NCBI RefSeq assembly: GCF_021107415.1
Contig: NZ_JAIOSW010000465.1
Coordinates: 1 to 5,266, forward strand
Reading direction: 5' to 3'
DNA: 5,266 nt
Source: Desulfobacula sp.
GTDB taxonomy: Bacteria > Desulfobacterota > Desulfobacteria > Desulfobacterales > Desulfobacteraceae
Both the position numbers and the translations under genes were made by a program. Each line of letters starts with the position of its first letter. The stretch's first letter is position 1. The notes under the pieces were generated by a model, which saw only the letters and a list, made by a program, of their open reading frames with translations, searched no databases and was not told the origin of the DNA. Below are positions 1-5,266 of this stretch, one piece after another.

Positions 1-532
1 GGCCGCAGGGAATGGAAGAAAGGCCGGTCTTTTTTAGAATTAATATGGTTTCACTGATGGACAGTCAAGACTTCTTTGCAATAAAATCTATTTCAGGAGG
101 AGAAAATCCGTGAATATGAATATCAAAATTTTCTTTAATATACCGTAACAGACCAACATAATAATCAATACTAAGATCAGGGTTCATGCCGCCCTGCAAC
201 AGAATCTGCGTACCGCCAAGGTCTATGGTCTCCTGAATTTTATCAGTGAGTTCCTCTTTTGAAATAACATATCCTTTATCCTGACCATGATCCTTATTGG
301 GCGGTTCAAAGAATGCGCAAAACCGGCAGCCTGACACGCAGATATTCGTATAATTGATATTTCTATCCACCACATAAGTGACAATTTTATTTGGATGATA
401 AAAAAACCGTTTTTGGTTTGCAAGAGTTGCAAGGGTTAAAAAATCAGCCTGCCTGAATAAAGCAAGGCCTTCATTGATATCAATTCTTTGATTTTTTTTA
501 ATTTTCTCAATAATATGATTTAATTTGTTCAT
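1..532 (-). pseudogene. mqnC: Cyclic dehypoxanthinyl futalosine synthase MqnC, interrupted by an in-frame stop and cut by the window edge
   Basis: MqnC is the radical-SAM enzyme that cyclises dehypoxanthinyl futalosine in the futalosine route to menaquinone. From ATG 532 an open stretch of 155 residues ends at TGA 67-65. It shows the radical-SAM CX3CX2C motif (Cys65, Cys69, Cys72, after NYTNIC), the MqnC-type LGGTQILLQGG (about 105-115), NPDL (117-120) and GFSPPEI (142-148). The family is normally about 350 residues long, so the core barrel is cut short. The same frame continues past the TGA to base 1 with recognisable homology (LSISETI..LKK.GLSSIP), so this is a nonsense interruption, not a frameshift. 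ATG 532 lies 13 nt after the mqnE stop without a clear Shine-Dalgarno, suggesting coupled translation. GTG 541 and an ATG at 589 inside mqnE are alternative starts. Family assignment is firm; pseudogene status is an inference, since a sequencing error would look the same. Confidence 0.8.
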
Positions 533-545
533 TATATTCACACAA

Positions 546-1634
546 TCATTTAATCGGATGATAGAAAGAATCCCGCTCAACAGGTTCAAGCCCGGCTTTA
601 GTAATCATGTCCTCCATTTGATCTTTTGTAAGGCCTTTGGCGGATTTAGCACCGGCCATGTGGGTAATCCTTTCTTCTATAATCGTCCCATCCAGATCAT
701 CAGCTCCAAAACTTAAAGCCACCTGGGCAAGTTTTTCGCCTATCATCACCCAATATGCTTTAATGTGAGCAAAATTATCCAGCATCAGACGCGCTGCCGC
801 CACATTCTTCAAATCATCCACTGCAGTTGTTGGAGGGAGATGGGAAAGCTTGGTATTTTCGGCATGAAATGCCAAGGGGATAAAGGCGGAAAACCCGGCT
901 GTTTCATCCTGTAATTCTCTCAGCGAGATGAGATGATCTACTCTTTCTTCCATGGTTTCAATATGACCGTACAACATGGTGGCATTGGTTTTAATTCCTG
1001 CCTTGTGAACAGCCCTTACAATCTCAAACCAACGAACGTGCCCGATTTTTTTGGGAAACAATTCTTTATGGACCCTTGAATTCAGTATCTCTGCCCCACC
1101 ACCCGGCATCATTTCAAGCCCGGCATCCTTAAGTCTTTGAATGGTATCTTCCAAAGAAAGTCCGGCAAGATTGGACAAATAATCAATTTCCACACAGGTA
1201 AATGCTTTAATGGTGGCGTTCGGTCTGACCCTTTTGACTGTCTTTAAAAGATCAATGAAATATTCAAAATCCAAATCAACATTGAGTCCCCCTACAATAT
1301 GCAATTCATTAACCGGTTCATCAATACGCTCCAAAAGTCTTTTTTCAATCTGGTCAATAGACCAGGCATAGGCGCCTTTTTCTTCGCGATCCCTGGCATA
1401 TGCGCAGAACCGGCACCTGTTCTTGCAGATATTGGTATAATTTAAATGCTGATTATAAATATAAAACGCCTTATTACCGTGCAAAGACCTTCTGACATGG
1501 TTTGCAATCAGCCCTAAGCCGATCAAATCATGGGTTTCATAAATACAAATCCCGTCTTCCTTGGAAAGACGGGAACCTTTTAAGACTTTTGAATAAATAC
1601 TTTCAAGCCTTTTATCGATAAAAAATATCTCCAT
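546..1634 (-). CDS. mqnE: Aminofutalosine synthase MqnE (radical SAM)
   Basis: MqnE joins 3-[(1-carboxyvinyl)oxy]benzoate to the adenosyl radical from SAM, giving aminofutalosine, an early step of futalosine-type menaquinone synthesis in the cytoplasm. The 362-residue length fits the family. The [4Fe-4S]-binding CX3CX2C is Cys70, Cys74 and Cys77, preceded by NYTNIC. MqnE-type HIVGGLN lies at 112-118 (MqnC has LLQGG here), KAFTCVEI at 143-150, MPGGGAEI at 176-183 and the SAM-barrel segment ATMLYGHIE at 218-226. The C-terminal part (about 240-362) contains FIPLAFHAENT, as expected in this family. The start codon overlaps the stop of the upstream gene by one base (TAATG) and has only a weak GAGA-type ribosome site, which points to translational coupling. 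No internal stop or missing key residue is seen. The other radical-SAM families of this type, MqnC and CofG/CofH, fit the motifs less well. Confidence 0.93.
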   Translation of the reverse strand: MEIFFIDKRLESIYSKVLKGSRLSKEDGICIYETHDLIGLGLIANHVRRSLHGNKAFYIYNQHLNYTNICKNRCRFCAYARDREEKGAYAWSIDQIEKRLLERIDEPVNELHIVGGLNVDLDFEYFIDLLKTVKRVRPNATIKAFTCVEIDYLSNLAGLSLEDTIQRLKDAGLEMMPGGGAEILNSRVHKELFPKKIGHVRWFEIVRAVHKAGIKTNATMLYGHIETMEERVDHLISLRELQDETAGFSAFIPLAFHAENTKLSHLPPTTAVDDLKNVAAARLMLDNFAHIKAYWVMIGEKLAQVALSFGADDLDGTIIEERITHMAGAKSAKGLTKDQMEDMITKAGLEPVERDSFYHPIK

Positions 1635-3112
1635 TAACGTCTCTTTCTTCTTCTAACCACCTTTTTCTTCTTTTTAGGTGCTGATTTGGTTGCTGCCTGA
1701 GCCATCATGTTCTGTTTTGGATCAAACAGGTTGTTCTGAGTATATGAGCAGGATGCGCGGGGACATTTGAGTCCTTTTTCACCGTTGGGAGTCGTGGTTT
1801 CCGTTAAAAATGAATTTTTACATAAAGGGCACTCAAAATGATAGGGTTTATCCCAGGAAACAAACCGGCAATCCGATTGGGTACATGAAAAAAACTCTTT
1901 TCCCTTTTCCGTTGTTTTTGAAACAACCTCCCCGTCTTTGCAAAGAGGGCAAGGCATGGTCAATTCGCTTTCAAAGGCAGCAATCTGAGATTCAATATCT
2001 TCATCTGCCTTAGAAGTCTTTTTCATTTGTTCTTCCTGGATCTGTTTTTGCCTGTCTTGTTCTTCACGTTGCAATTTTTGTTCTTCATCCTGTTTGAGTC
2101 TTTCTTCCAAAGCTTTTAACTGTGCTTCTTTCTCAGCCATCTGGGCTTCACGGGCTTCTAATTGGGATGCCTTTTCCTCGGATTTAAGCGCTTCTTTCTG
2201 GGCTGCCAAAAGCTGTTTTTCCCTTAGTTCAATTTCCTGAAGCTGTCTTGCGGCTTGCTTAGCGATCTCTTCTGCTTCCCGTATTTTTTCATCCTTTTCA
2301 GCCAGCTCTTTTGCAAGTTCTGCTGCTTTTTTTGCTGCTTGTTCTGTCTTTTTTATCTCTGCTTTTTTAGCTTCTAATTCTTGTTTTGAAGGACCTTTAT
2401 CAAAAACATCCTTTATTTTTAATTGCCCGGGAGAATCAAGCGAGTGTTTTTTTCTTTTTTTGATTAACTTTGACAAACGATTAAAATTTTCTTTTTTTAA
2501 TTCCCGGGAAATTTCCTTTGACTGGCTTTGGGTTACACCATCACCTGAAACTATTTGGGAAGCTTTTTTCTGGGCACTATCCTTTGAAACGGATACTCCG
2601 CGGCTTTTCAAAGTAGATTTAAAACTATCCTTAGCAAGTTCAAGACTTTTCCTTCCTGAATTTACCTCATCATTCATTTGAAGAACAAAGGCAACCAGGT
2701 TCATGCCCTGCATACCGGGGAACATGCTGTCAAGAAAACCAACCATCATAAAAGCGGGCATTTCCGCTTTTAACTGGCCATTTGTATCCGTAGTGATATA
2801 CCCTTTGTTCAAAACAGAACTAATCGTTTTTTCAAGTGTATCATCTTTTTCAAGCCCAATATCTATCAGTTCATTGACAAATGAATCTTTTGTATATCTT
2901 TCCGGCGGAAAATCCGAATACTGCTTAATTTCTCTTTCTCTTTCAATGATAAGTGTAATGCAGGAAATGCTTGCCAGGTTAAAAGACATCATTGCAGAAT
3001 ATGAATCCACATCCAGCAGAGCGGTAATTTCCCGTGCAAGAATCTCATCCAATTGATCTCTTACAAATGTGGGAGATAGTTCCTCGTTTTGTTTAGCATC
3101 TGTATCCATCAT
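1634..3112 (-). CDS. Coiled-coil protein with two topoisomerase-I-type C4 zinc ribbons and a basic tail
   Basis: A protein of 492 residues with no gene name I recognise. Residues 1-165 are mainly helical and globular-looking, with a possible winged-helix-like segment near 75-115. Residues 170-240 are polar and basic (KLIKKRKK at 215-222). Residues about 243-385 form a long Ala/Glu/Lys/Gln coiled coil. Two zinc ribbons follow with identical spacing, CX2C-X18-CX4C: Cys388/391/410/415 and Cys428/431/450/455. The first, with CPLC, a KGKEFFSC strand, CRFVSW and DKP, resembles the C-terminal zinc ribbons of bacterial topoisomerase I. No Toprim domain or catalytic tyrosine region is present, so it is not a topoisomerase. 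The C-terminus is a Lys/Arg tail (480-492). DNA or nucleic-acid binding is an inference. The start is a tandem ATGATG; AGGTGA immediately upstream is better spaced for the second ATG (3109). It overlaps the upstream gene by 4 nt. Confidence 0.88.
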   Translation of the reverse strand: MMDTDAKQNEELSPTFVRDQLDEILAREITALLDVDSYSAMMSFNLASISCITLIIEREREIKQYSDFPPERYTKDSFVNELIDIGLEKDDTLEKTISSVLNKGYITTDTNGQLKAEMPAFMMVGFLDSMFPGMQGMNLVAFVLQMNDEVNSGRKSLELAKDSFKSTLKSRGVSVSKDSAQKKASQIVSGDGVTQSQSKEISRELKKENFNRLSKLIKKRKKHSLDSPGQLKIKDVFDKGPSKQELEAKKAEIKKTEQAAKKAAELAKELAEKDEKIREAEEIAKQAARQLQEIELREKQLLAAQKEALKSEEKASQLEAREAQMAEKEAQLKALEERLKQDEEQKLQREEQDRQKQIQEEQMKKTSKADEDIESQIAAFESELTMPCPLCKDGEVVSKTTEKGKEFFSCTQSDCRFVSWDKPYHFECPLCKNSFLTETTTPNGEKGLKCPRASCSYTQNNLFDPKQNMMAQAATKSAPKKKKKVVRRRKRR

Positions 3113-3564
3113 TCACCTTTTTGATTTGTTTCCGGCTGTTTTGTTTCCGGCTGTTTTGTTTCGGGCTGGTTTATTTCAGAAATCATATCTGCAATATTTG
3201 AAGCCATCTGAGCCACCTTGTCATCTTGCTCAGGGCTTATTGGAGGGGCTGTATTCTCTTCATGAAGCAAATCGTCTTCGCCCTCTTCCTCAAAATCATC
3301 CCGTAAGGTTGAAATCTCTAAACATTCGCCTTGCCTGTTAAAAATCACAGATAATGGGACCTTAATTTCAAACTCAAATTTATAAGCAATATTATCGTTA
3401 TAAACTATCAAATCACCATTTTTATAGTCTATTTCATCTTGAAGTGTAAAACTATGCTTTTCAAGAAGCATCTTTTCAATGGCTTCCCAATCTAATTCTG
3501 CATTTATTGTATCAATAAATTCTTTTTCACTTTCCTGAATGGTCTCGGGATTTGTAAGTTTCAT
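3109..3564 (-). CDS. Small acidic protein of unknown function, next to the ParA ATPase
   Basis: A 151-residue protein I cannot assign to a family. Residues 1-48 look helical and acidic. Residues 50-85 alternate hydrophobic and polar residues (DLIVYNDNIAYKFEFEIKV), suggesting a small beta domain. Residues 86-104 are a run of Asp/Glu (DDFEEEGEDD). A short amphipathic helix follows (about 116-131), and the tail is three tandem pentapeptides QPETK/QPETK/QPETN (133-147). There is no signal peptide or membrane segment, so it is probably cytoplasmic. Initiation is well supported: AGAGGT lies 5 nt before the ATG, in the 11-nt gap after the ParA gene. The stop overlaps the next gene's start as ATGA. 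Its position directly after a ParA-type ATPase is where small partner or adaptor proteins are often found, but that role is inferred from position only. Confidence 0.82.
   Translation of the reverse strand: MKLTNPETIQESEKEFIDTINAELDWEAIEKMLLEKHSFTLQDEIDYKNGDLIVYNDNIAYKFEFEIKVPLSVIFNRQGECLEISTLRDDFEEEGEDDLLHEENTAPPISPEQDDKVAQMASNIADMISEINQPETKQPETKQPETNQKGE
3125..3169 (-). repeat. Three 15-bp tandem repeats encoding QPETK/QPETK/QPETN
   Basis: Units at 3125-3139, 3140-3154 and 3155-3169 (plus-strand unit TTTGTTTCCGGCTGT). The first two are identical and the third differs at two bases. The unit length is a multiple of three, so gain or loss of a copy would lengthen or shorten the small acidic protein's tail in frame. 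Confidence 0.92.
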
Positions 3565-3575
3565 AGAATACCTCT

Positions 3576-4340
3576 CTATTTGAAGAAAAAATGCAGCTCC
3601 TTTGCAAAACTCAGATATGCCTCAGCCGCCGGGCTTTTTATATCATGCAATGCTACAGGGATCTTTAAATCGATTGTTTTTTTAATATTGTCATCTTCAG
3701 GAATAAATGTATTATAAACCATTTGTTTTATATCTGATAAATCCTGATTTTCCAGAAAGAAAAGGATATCTTCTTTTGTTTCACACCTGTTGAAAAGAAC
3801 TCCGGCTATTTTCAAGGGAACATTGTGAGTTGTCCGAATATATTTTACCATTCGGAGCAGACAATGGAAATCTTCAACCGAATTGTGATGAACAGTCATG
3901 CAGACAAGCAGCCAATCAGCTGCCGCCATAGCCGTAACACTTAAAAAATTATATGACGAAGGTGAGTCAATAATAATATACTCATACTCGTCTTCAACAT
4001 CCTTTAAAAAAAGACGTAAAATCTTTTCATTTCCAGGATTTTTGGCCAAATTCAAAGCAGCTTGAAACAAATTAAATCCTGCGGGCATCATATCCAGGTA
4101 GTTGACTTGAGTTTTTACAATCGCATCTGTAACCTTTGCCCGACCCGACAAAACTGATGTGATATCACAATTATAATCCAAGCCCTTAATACCGCACCAT
4201 TGAGTGGAACAGCCCTGGGGATCACAGTCTATTAACAGCGTATTTTTTTCAAATAACGCAAATGATGTGGCAAGATTTACCGCTGTAATGCTTTTTCCTG
4301 TCCCGCCCTTCTGGCCTGCAATGGTAATTATTTTACTCAT
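3576..4340 (-). CDS. ParA/MinD-family (Soj-like) ATPase
   Basis: A deviant-Walker ATPase of the ParA type. Such proteins dimerise with ATP, usually coat the nucleoid, and position plasmids, chromosomes or protein assemblies when a partner triggers hydrolysis. Numbering from the chosen start, Walker A is KGGTGKS at 11-17, with signature lysine Lys11 and catalytic Lys16. Walker A' is LLIDCDPQG (35-43, Asp38) and Walker B is YIIIDSPS (121-128, Asp125). The length, 254 residues, is typical of short ParA/Soj proteins. No N-terminal helix-turn-helix is present (seen in P1/F ParA), and the C-terminus (ELHFFFK) lacks a convincing MinD-type amphipathic membrane helix. Two starts compete. AAAGG (4350-4354) lies 3 nt from ATG 4346 but 9 nt from ATG 4340; I prefer 4340, which also gives the usual short N-terminus. 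No ParB gene is adjacent. It is the first gene of the leftward operon. Confidence 0.92.
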   Translation of the reverse strand: MSKIITIAGQKGGTGKSITAVNLATSFALFEKNTLLIDCDPQGCSTQWCGIKGLDYNCDITSVLSGRAKVTDAIVKTQVNYLDMMPAGFNLFQAALNLAKNPGNEKILRLFLKDVEDEYEYIIIDSPSSYNFLSVTAMAAADWLLVCMTVHHNSVEDFHCLLRMVKYIRTTHNVPLKIAGVLFNRCETKEDILFFLENQDLSDIKQMVYNTFIPEDDNIKKTIDLKIPVALHDIKSPAAEAYLSFAKELHFFFK

Positions 4341-4387
4341 AACCATATACCTTTAGCACAATTATCAAAAATTTCAATCCTAGTTTA

Positions 4388-4416
4388 AATATAAAGGTGA
4401 TCCCCCCCATTTCCAA
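4388..4416 (-). promoter_or_regulatory. Candidate sigma-70-type promoter for the ParA operon, with a G7 run in the spacer
   Basis: On the minus strand TTGGAA (4416-4411, 4 of 6 matches to the -35 consensus) and TATATT (4393-4388, 5 of 6 to the -10) are 17 nt apart. Transcription would start near 4381, about 40 nt before the preferred ATG 4340. The spacer contains seven consecutive G (4408-4402). A competing but weaker pair is TTTAAA (4389-4384) with GATAAT (4366-4361), which would start transcription at the ribosome site itself and so is less likely. Confidence 0.4.
4402..4408. repeat. Homopolymer C7 (G7 on the minus strand)
   Basis: Seven consecutive C on the plus strand stand out in an otherwise AT-rich intergenic sequence. 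The run lies inside the spacer of the candidate ParA-operon promoter, where a change in length would alter the -35/-10 distance. Confidence 0.9.
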
Positions 4417-4449
4417 ATATAAAAAATATAATGAAATATTCAGGATGAG

Positions 4450-4478
4450 TTGAAATAATATTGTGAATATATCATAAT
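4450..4478 (+). promoter_or_regulatory. Sigma-70-type promoter for the rightward gene
   Basis: TTGAAA (4450-4455) and CATAAT (4473-4478) each match the sigma-70 consensus at 5 of 6 positions and are separated by exactly 17 nt. The predicted transcription start near 4485 would leave a leader of about 33 nt carrying AGGAG before TTG 4518. AT-rich DNA produces chance matches, but the spacing and position are what one would expect. Confidence 0.55.
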
Positions 4479-4490
4479 GTGAAGCAATAT
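4458..4490. repeat. Inverted repeat ATATTG/CAATAT spanning the rightward -10 element
   Basis: ATATTG (4458-4463) and CAATAT (4485-4490) are perfect 6-bp inverted arms around 21 nt that contain the CATAAT -10 box. A direct repeat TGTGAA occurs at 4462-4467 and 4478-4483, 16 bp apart. The placement would suit an operator, but short AT-rich arms can arise by chance. Confidence 0.3.
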
Positions 4491-4502
4491 CAAACTACAA
4501 AC

Positions 4503-4507
4503 AGGAG
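4503..4507 (+). promoter_or_regulatory. Shine-Dalgarno AGGAG that decides the TTG start at 4518
   Basis: AGGAG lies 10 nt before TTG 4518. There is no ATG in this frame between the upstream in-frame TGA (4464) and the start of the coding signal, so this site is the main reason for choosing TTG. Confidence 0.7.
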
Positions 4508-4517
4508 ATTAAAGCCT

Positions 4518-5266
4518 TTGGCGAACATATCCATCTCTTTTGAAGGGATAGACCAGGCAATTGCCAACCTTAATTACCGACAAAATTCGGTAAAACAGAA
4601 AACGATCTTTGCAATAAGGGCTTTTTATACTTCAGAGGAGTCCACAAAACAATTAGATTCAATTGATACGGATATCCTGATCAAATCCATCTGGGATGTT
4701 GGTGACAATCTTTCAAAAATCAAAACAAAACGAAGAAATTTCTCAAGTATTAAATCTTCGATTAATGCGGATTTGGAAAAGCTCTCCAAAAAGGAACAGA
4801 ATCCTGAAAACATTATCATTTCTGATTCAAATGTATTTGATATGACCCAGGAAGCAAAAAACAAGCTCCTCAACTCTTTTACAGATGCCGTTAAAACTGG
4901 AGATATTAATCTTGATCAGGCCACAAATCTTCTAAAAACCGTTACAGATTTCCTCGATAATATTCAGTTAGAGGACTCTGATACTGATTCTGAAGATCTT
5001 GTTAACCAAATCAAAAAAATTCTGAATAAAATAACTGAAAATGTCCTTCCCGAAGAAGATATGGAATCTACTCCGGGACTCAAAAGGCTAAAAAAGGGGG
5101 ACGTTGACTTTGAAAAGAGTGAAGGCCTCGGTGAAGCTGAAACCCTTGATGGAATAGATGGCCCGGGAATAGACAGTATCGATGAAGATGAAACTCTTGA
5201 AGAGATAGATGACCTTGATGAAGATGTCGAGGAACTTGAACTTGATGAAGACGAAGAATTGGAAGA
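4518..5266 (+). CDS. Unknown helical protein with Asp/Glu-rich C-terminal region; TTG start, partial at the right edge
   Basis: An open frame of 249 codons that reaches the window end without a stop. It has no ATG upstream: the frame is closed by TGA at 4464, and TTG 4518 follows AGGAG (4503-4507) by 10 nt, so TTG is the likely start (GTG 4479 is a weaker choice). Residues 1-90 are polar and helical (MANISISFEGIDQAIANLNY...). Residues 108-150 form another helical stretch, 160-175 a short helix, and 178-200 a mixed linker. From about 203 it becomes strongly acidic with imperfect repeats (ETLDGID at 208-214, ETLEEID at 225-231, then DDLDEDVEELELDEDEE). No signal peptide or membrane segment is seen. 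I do not recognise the family. It is transcribed away from the ParA operon and shares its control region, so a functional link is possible but unproven. Confidence 0.8.
   Translation, partial: MANISISFEGIDQAIANLNYRQNSVKQKTIFAIRAFYTSEESTKQLDSIDTDILIKSIWDVGDNLSKIKTKRRNFSSIKSSINADLEKLSKKEQNPENIIISDSNVFDMTQEAKNKLLNSFTDAVKTGDINLDQATNLLKTVTDFLDNIQLEDSDTDSEDLVNQIKKILNKITENVLPEEDMESTPGLKRLKKGDVDFEKSEGLGEAETLDGIDGPGIDSIDEDETLEEIDDLDEDVEELELDEDEELE

Larger units (their letters stand above)
4341..4517. other. AT-rich divergent control region between the ParA operon and the rightward acidic-protein gene
   Basis: This is the only sizeable non-coding gap in the window. It holds two plausible back-to-back sigma-70 promoters, a seven-base C/G run, the ribosome sites of both flanking genes, and several short TGAA-containing direct and inverted repeats. 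I see no tRNA, terminator hairpin with a T-run, or insertion-sequence end. A cluster of identical parS-like 16-bp palindromes is also absent. Confidence 0.7.

Noticed and set aside
65..67. UGA read as glycine (genetic code 25 of SR1/Gracilibacteria), since it falls at a conserved Gly codon
   Set aside because: mqnE (546-548) and the small acidic gene (3109-3111) both end at TGA, at the expected length for mqnE, and none of the other long frames has an internal TGA. Ordinary code with a nonsense mutation is simpler.
51..67. UGA as a selenocysteine codon, with a small ACTG-N5-CAGT hairpin around it
   Set aside because: The family has glycine, not cysteine, at this position. The hairpin has only a 4-bp stem and overlaps the TGA, unlike a bacterial SECIS placed downstream.
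525..716. Plus-strand open frames at 525-716, 1810-2013, 2460-2681, 2703-3056 and 3069-3341
   Set aside because: They lie antisense to well-supported genes, show no recognisable motifs and have no convincing ribosome sites. They are shadows of the minus-strand coding sequence.
2451..2463. Adenine-rich slippery run in the zinc-ribbon gene (KKRKK codons) as a dnaX-like programmed frameshift
   Set aside because: I see no strong downstream hairpin or upstream stimulatory Shine-Dalgarno, and the zero frame continues into well-formed coiled-coil and zinc-ribbon sequence.
4341..4517. parS or plasmid-origin iterons in the intergenic region next to the ParA gene
   Set aside because: There is no repeated 16-bp palindrome or array of iterons, and no Rep or ParB gene. 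The neighbouring mqn genes fit a chromosome.
4625..4873. Minus-strand open frame of 82 codons
   Set aside because: It lies antisense to the rightward acidic-protein gene, which has a promoter, ribosome site and a much longer open frame. No independent support was seen.
5170..5220. EF-hand calcium-binding loops in the Asp-rich C-terminal part of the rightward protein
   Set aside because: The acidic residues do not follow the DxDxDG-type loop spacing and are set in low-complexity repeats. General acidity explains the pattern.

Overview
The window looks like chromosomal DNA from an anaerobic, AT-rich bacterium that makes menaquinone by the futalosine route. The style of the two radical-SAM proteins and the lysine- and acid-rich accessory proteins suggest Desulfobacterota (Desulfobacterales-like). 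That placement is an inference from protein style; there is no rRNA or other marker here to confirm it.

Layout: a leftward (minus-strand) gene string fills about 1-4340. In transcription order it holds a ParA/MinD-type ATPase (3576-4340), a small acidic protein (3109-3564), a coiled-coil protein with two topoisomerase-I-type zinc ribbons and a basic tail (1634-3112), mqnE (546-1634), and mqnC (from 532 to the window edge). Junctions are an 11-nt gap, a 4-nt ATGA overlap, a 1-nt TAATG overlap and a 13-nt gap, so this reads as one operon. A control region of about 180 bp (4341-4517) separates it from a rightward gene, which starts at TTG 4518 with a good Shine-Dalgarno sequence and runs off the right edge. 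That gene encodes a helical protein with a strongly Asp/Glu-rich C-terminal part. Plausible back-to-back sigma-70 promoters lie in the control region, and the leftward one has a run of seven G in its spacer.

How the genes may work together: MqnE and MqnC are the two radical-SAM enzymes of the futalosine menaquinone pathway. The mqnC copy here is interrupted by an in-frame TGA where a glycine is expected. Homologous sequence continues in the same frame beyond the stop but carries further unusual substitutions, so this copy looks broken. The upstream three genes form an orphan ParA locus without ParB. The zinc-ribbon coiled-coil protein and the acidic protein are the natural candidates for ParA partners, and the divergent acidic protein may be a fourth component. 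This unnamed ParA-based set, tied transcriptionally to menaquinone genes, is the best candidate for an undescribed system in the window. Its function is not established by the sequence.
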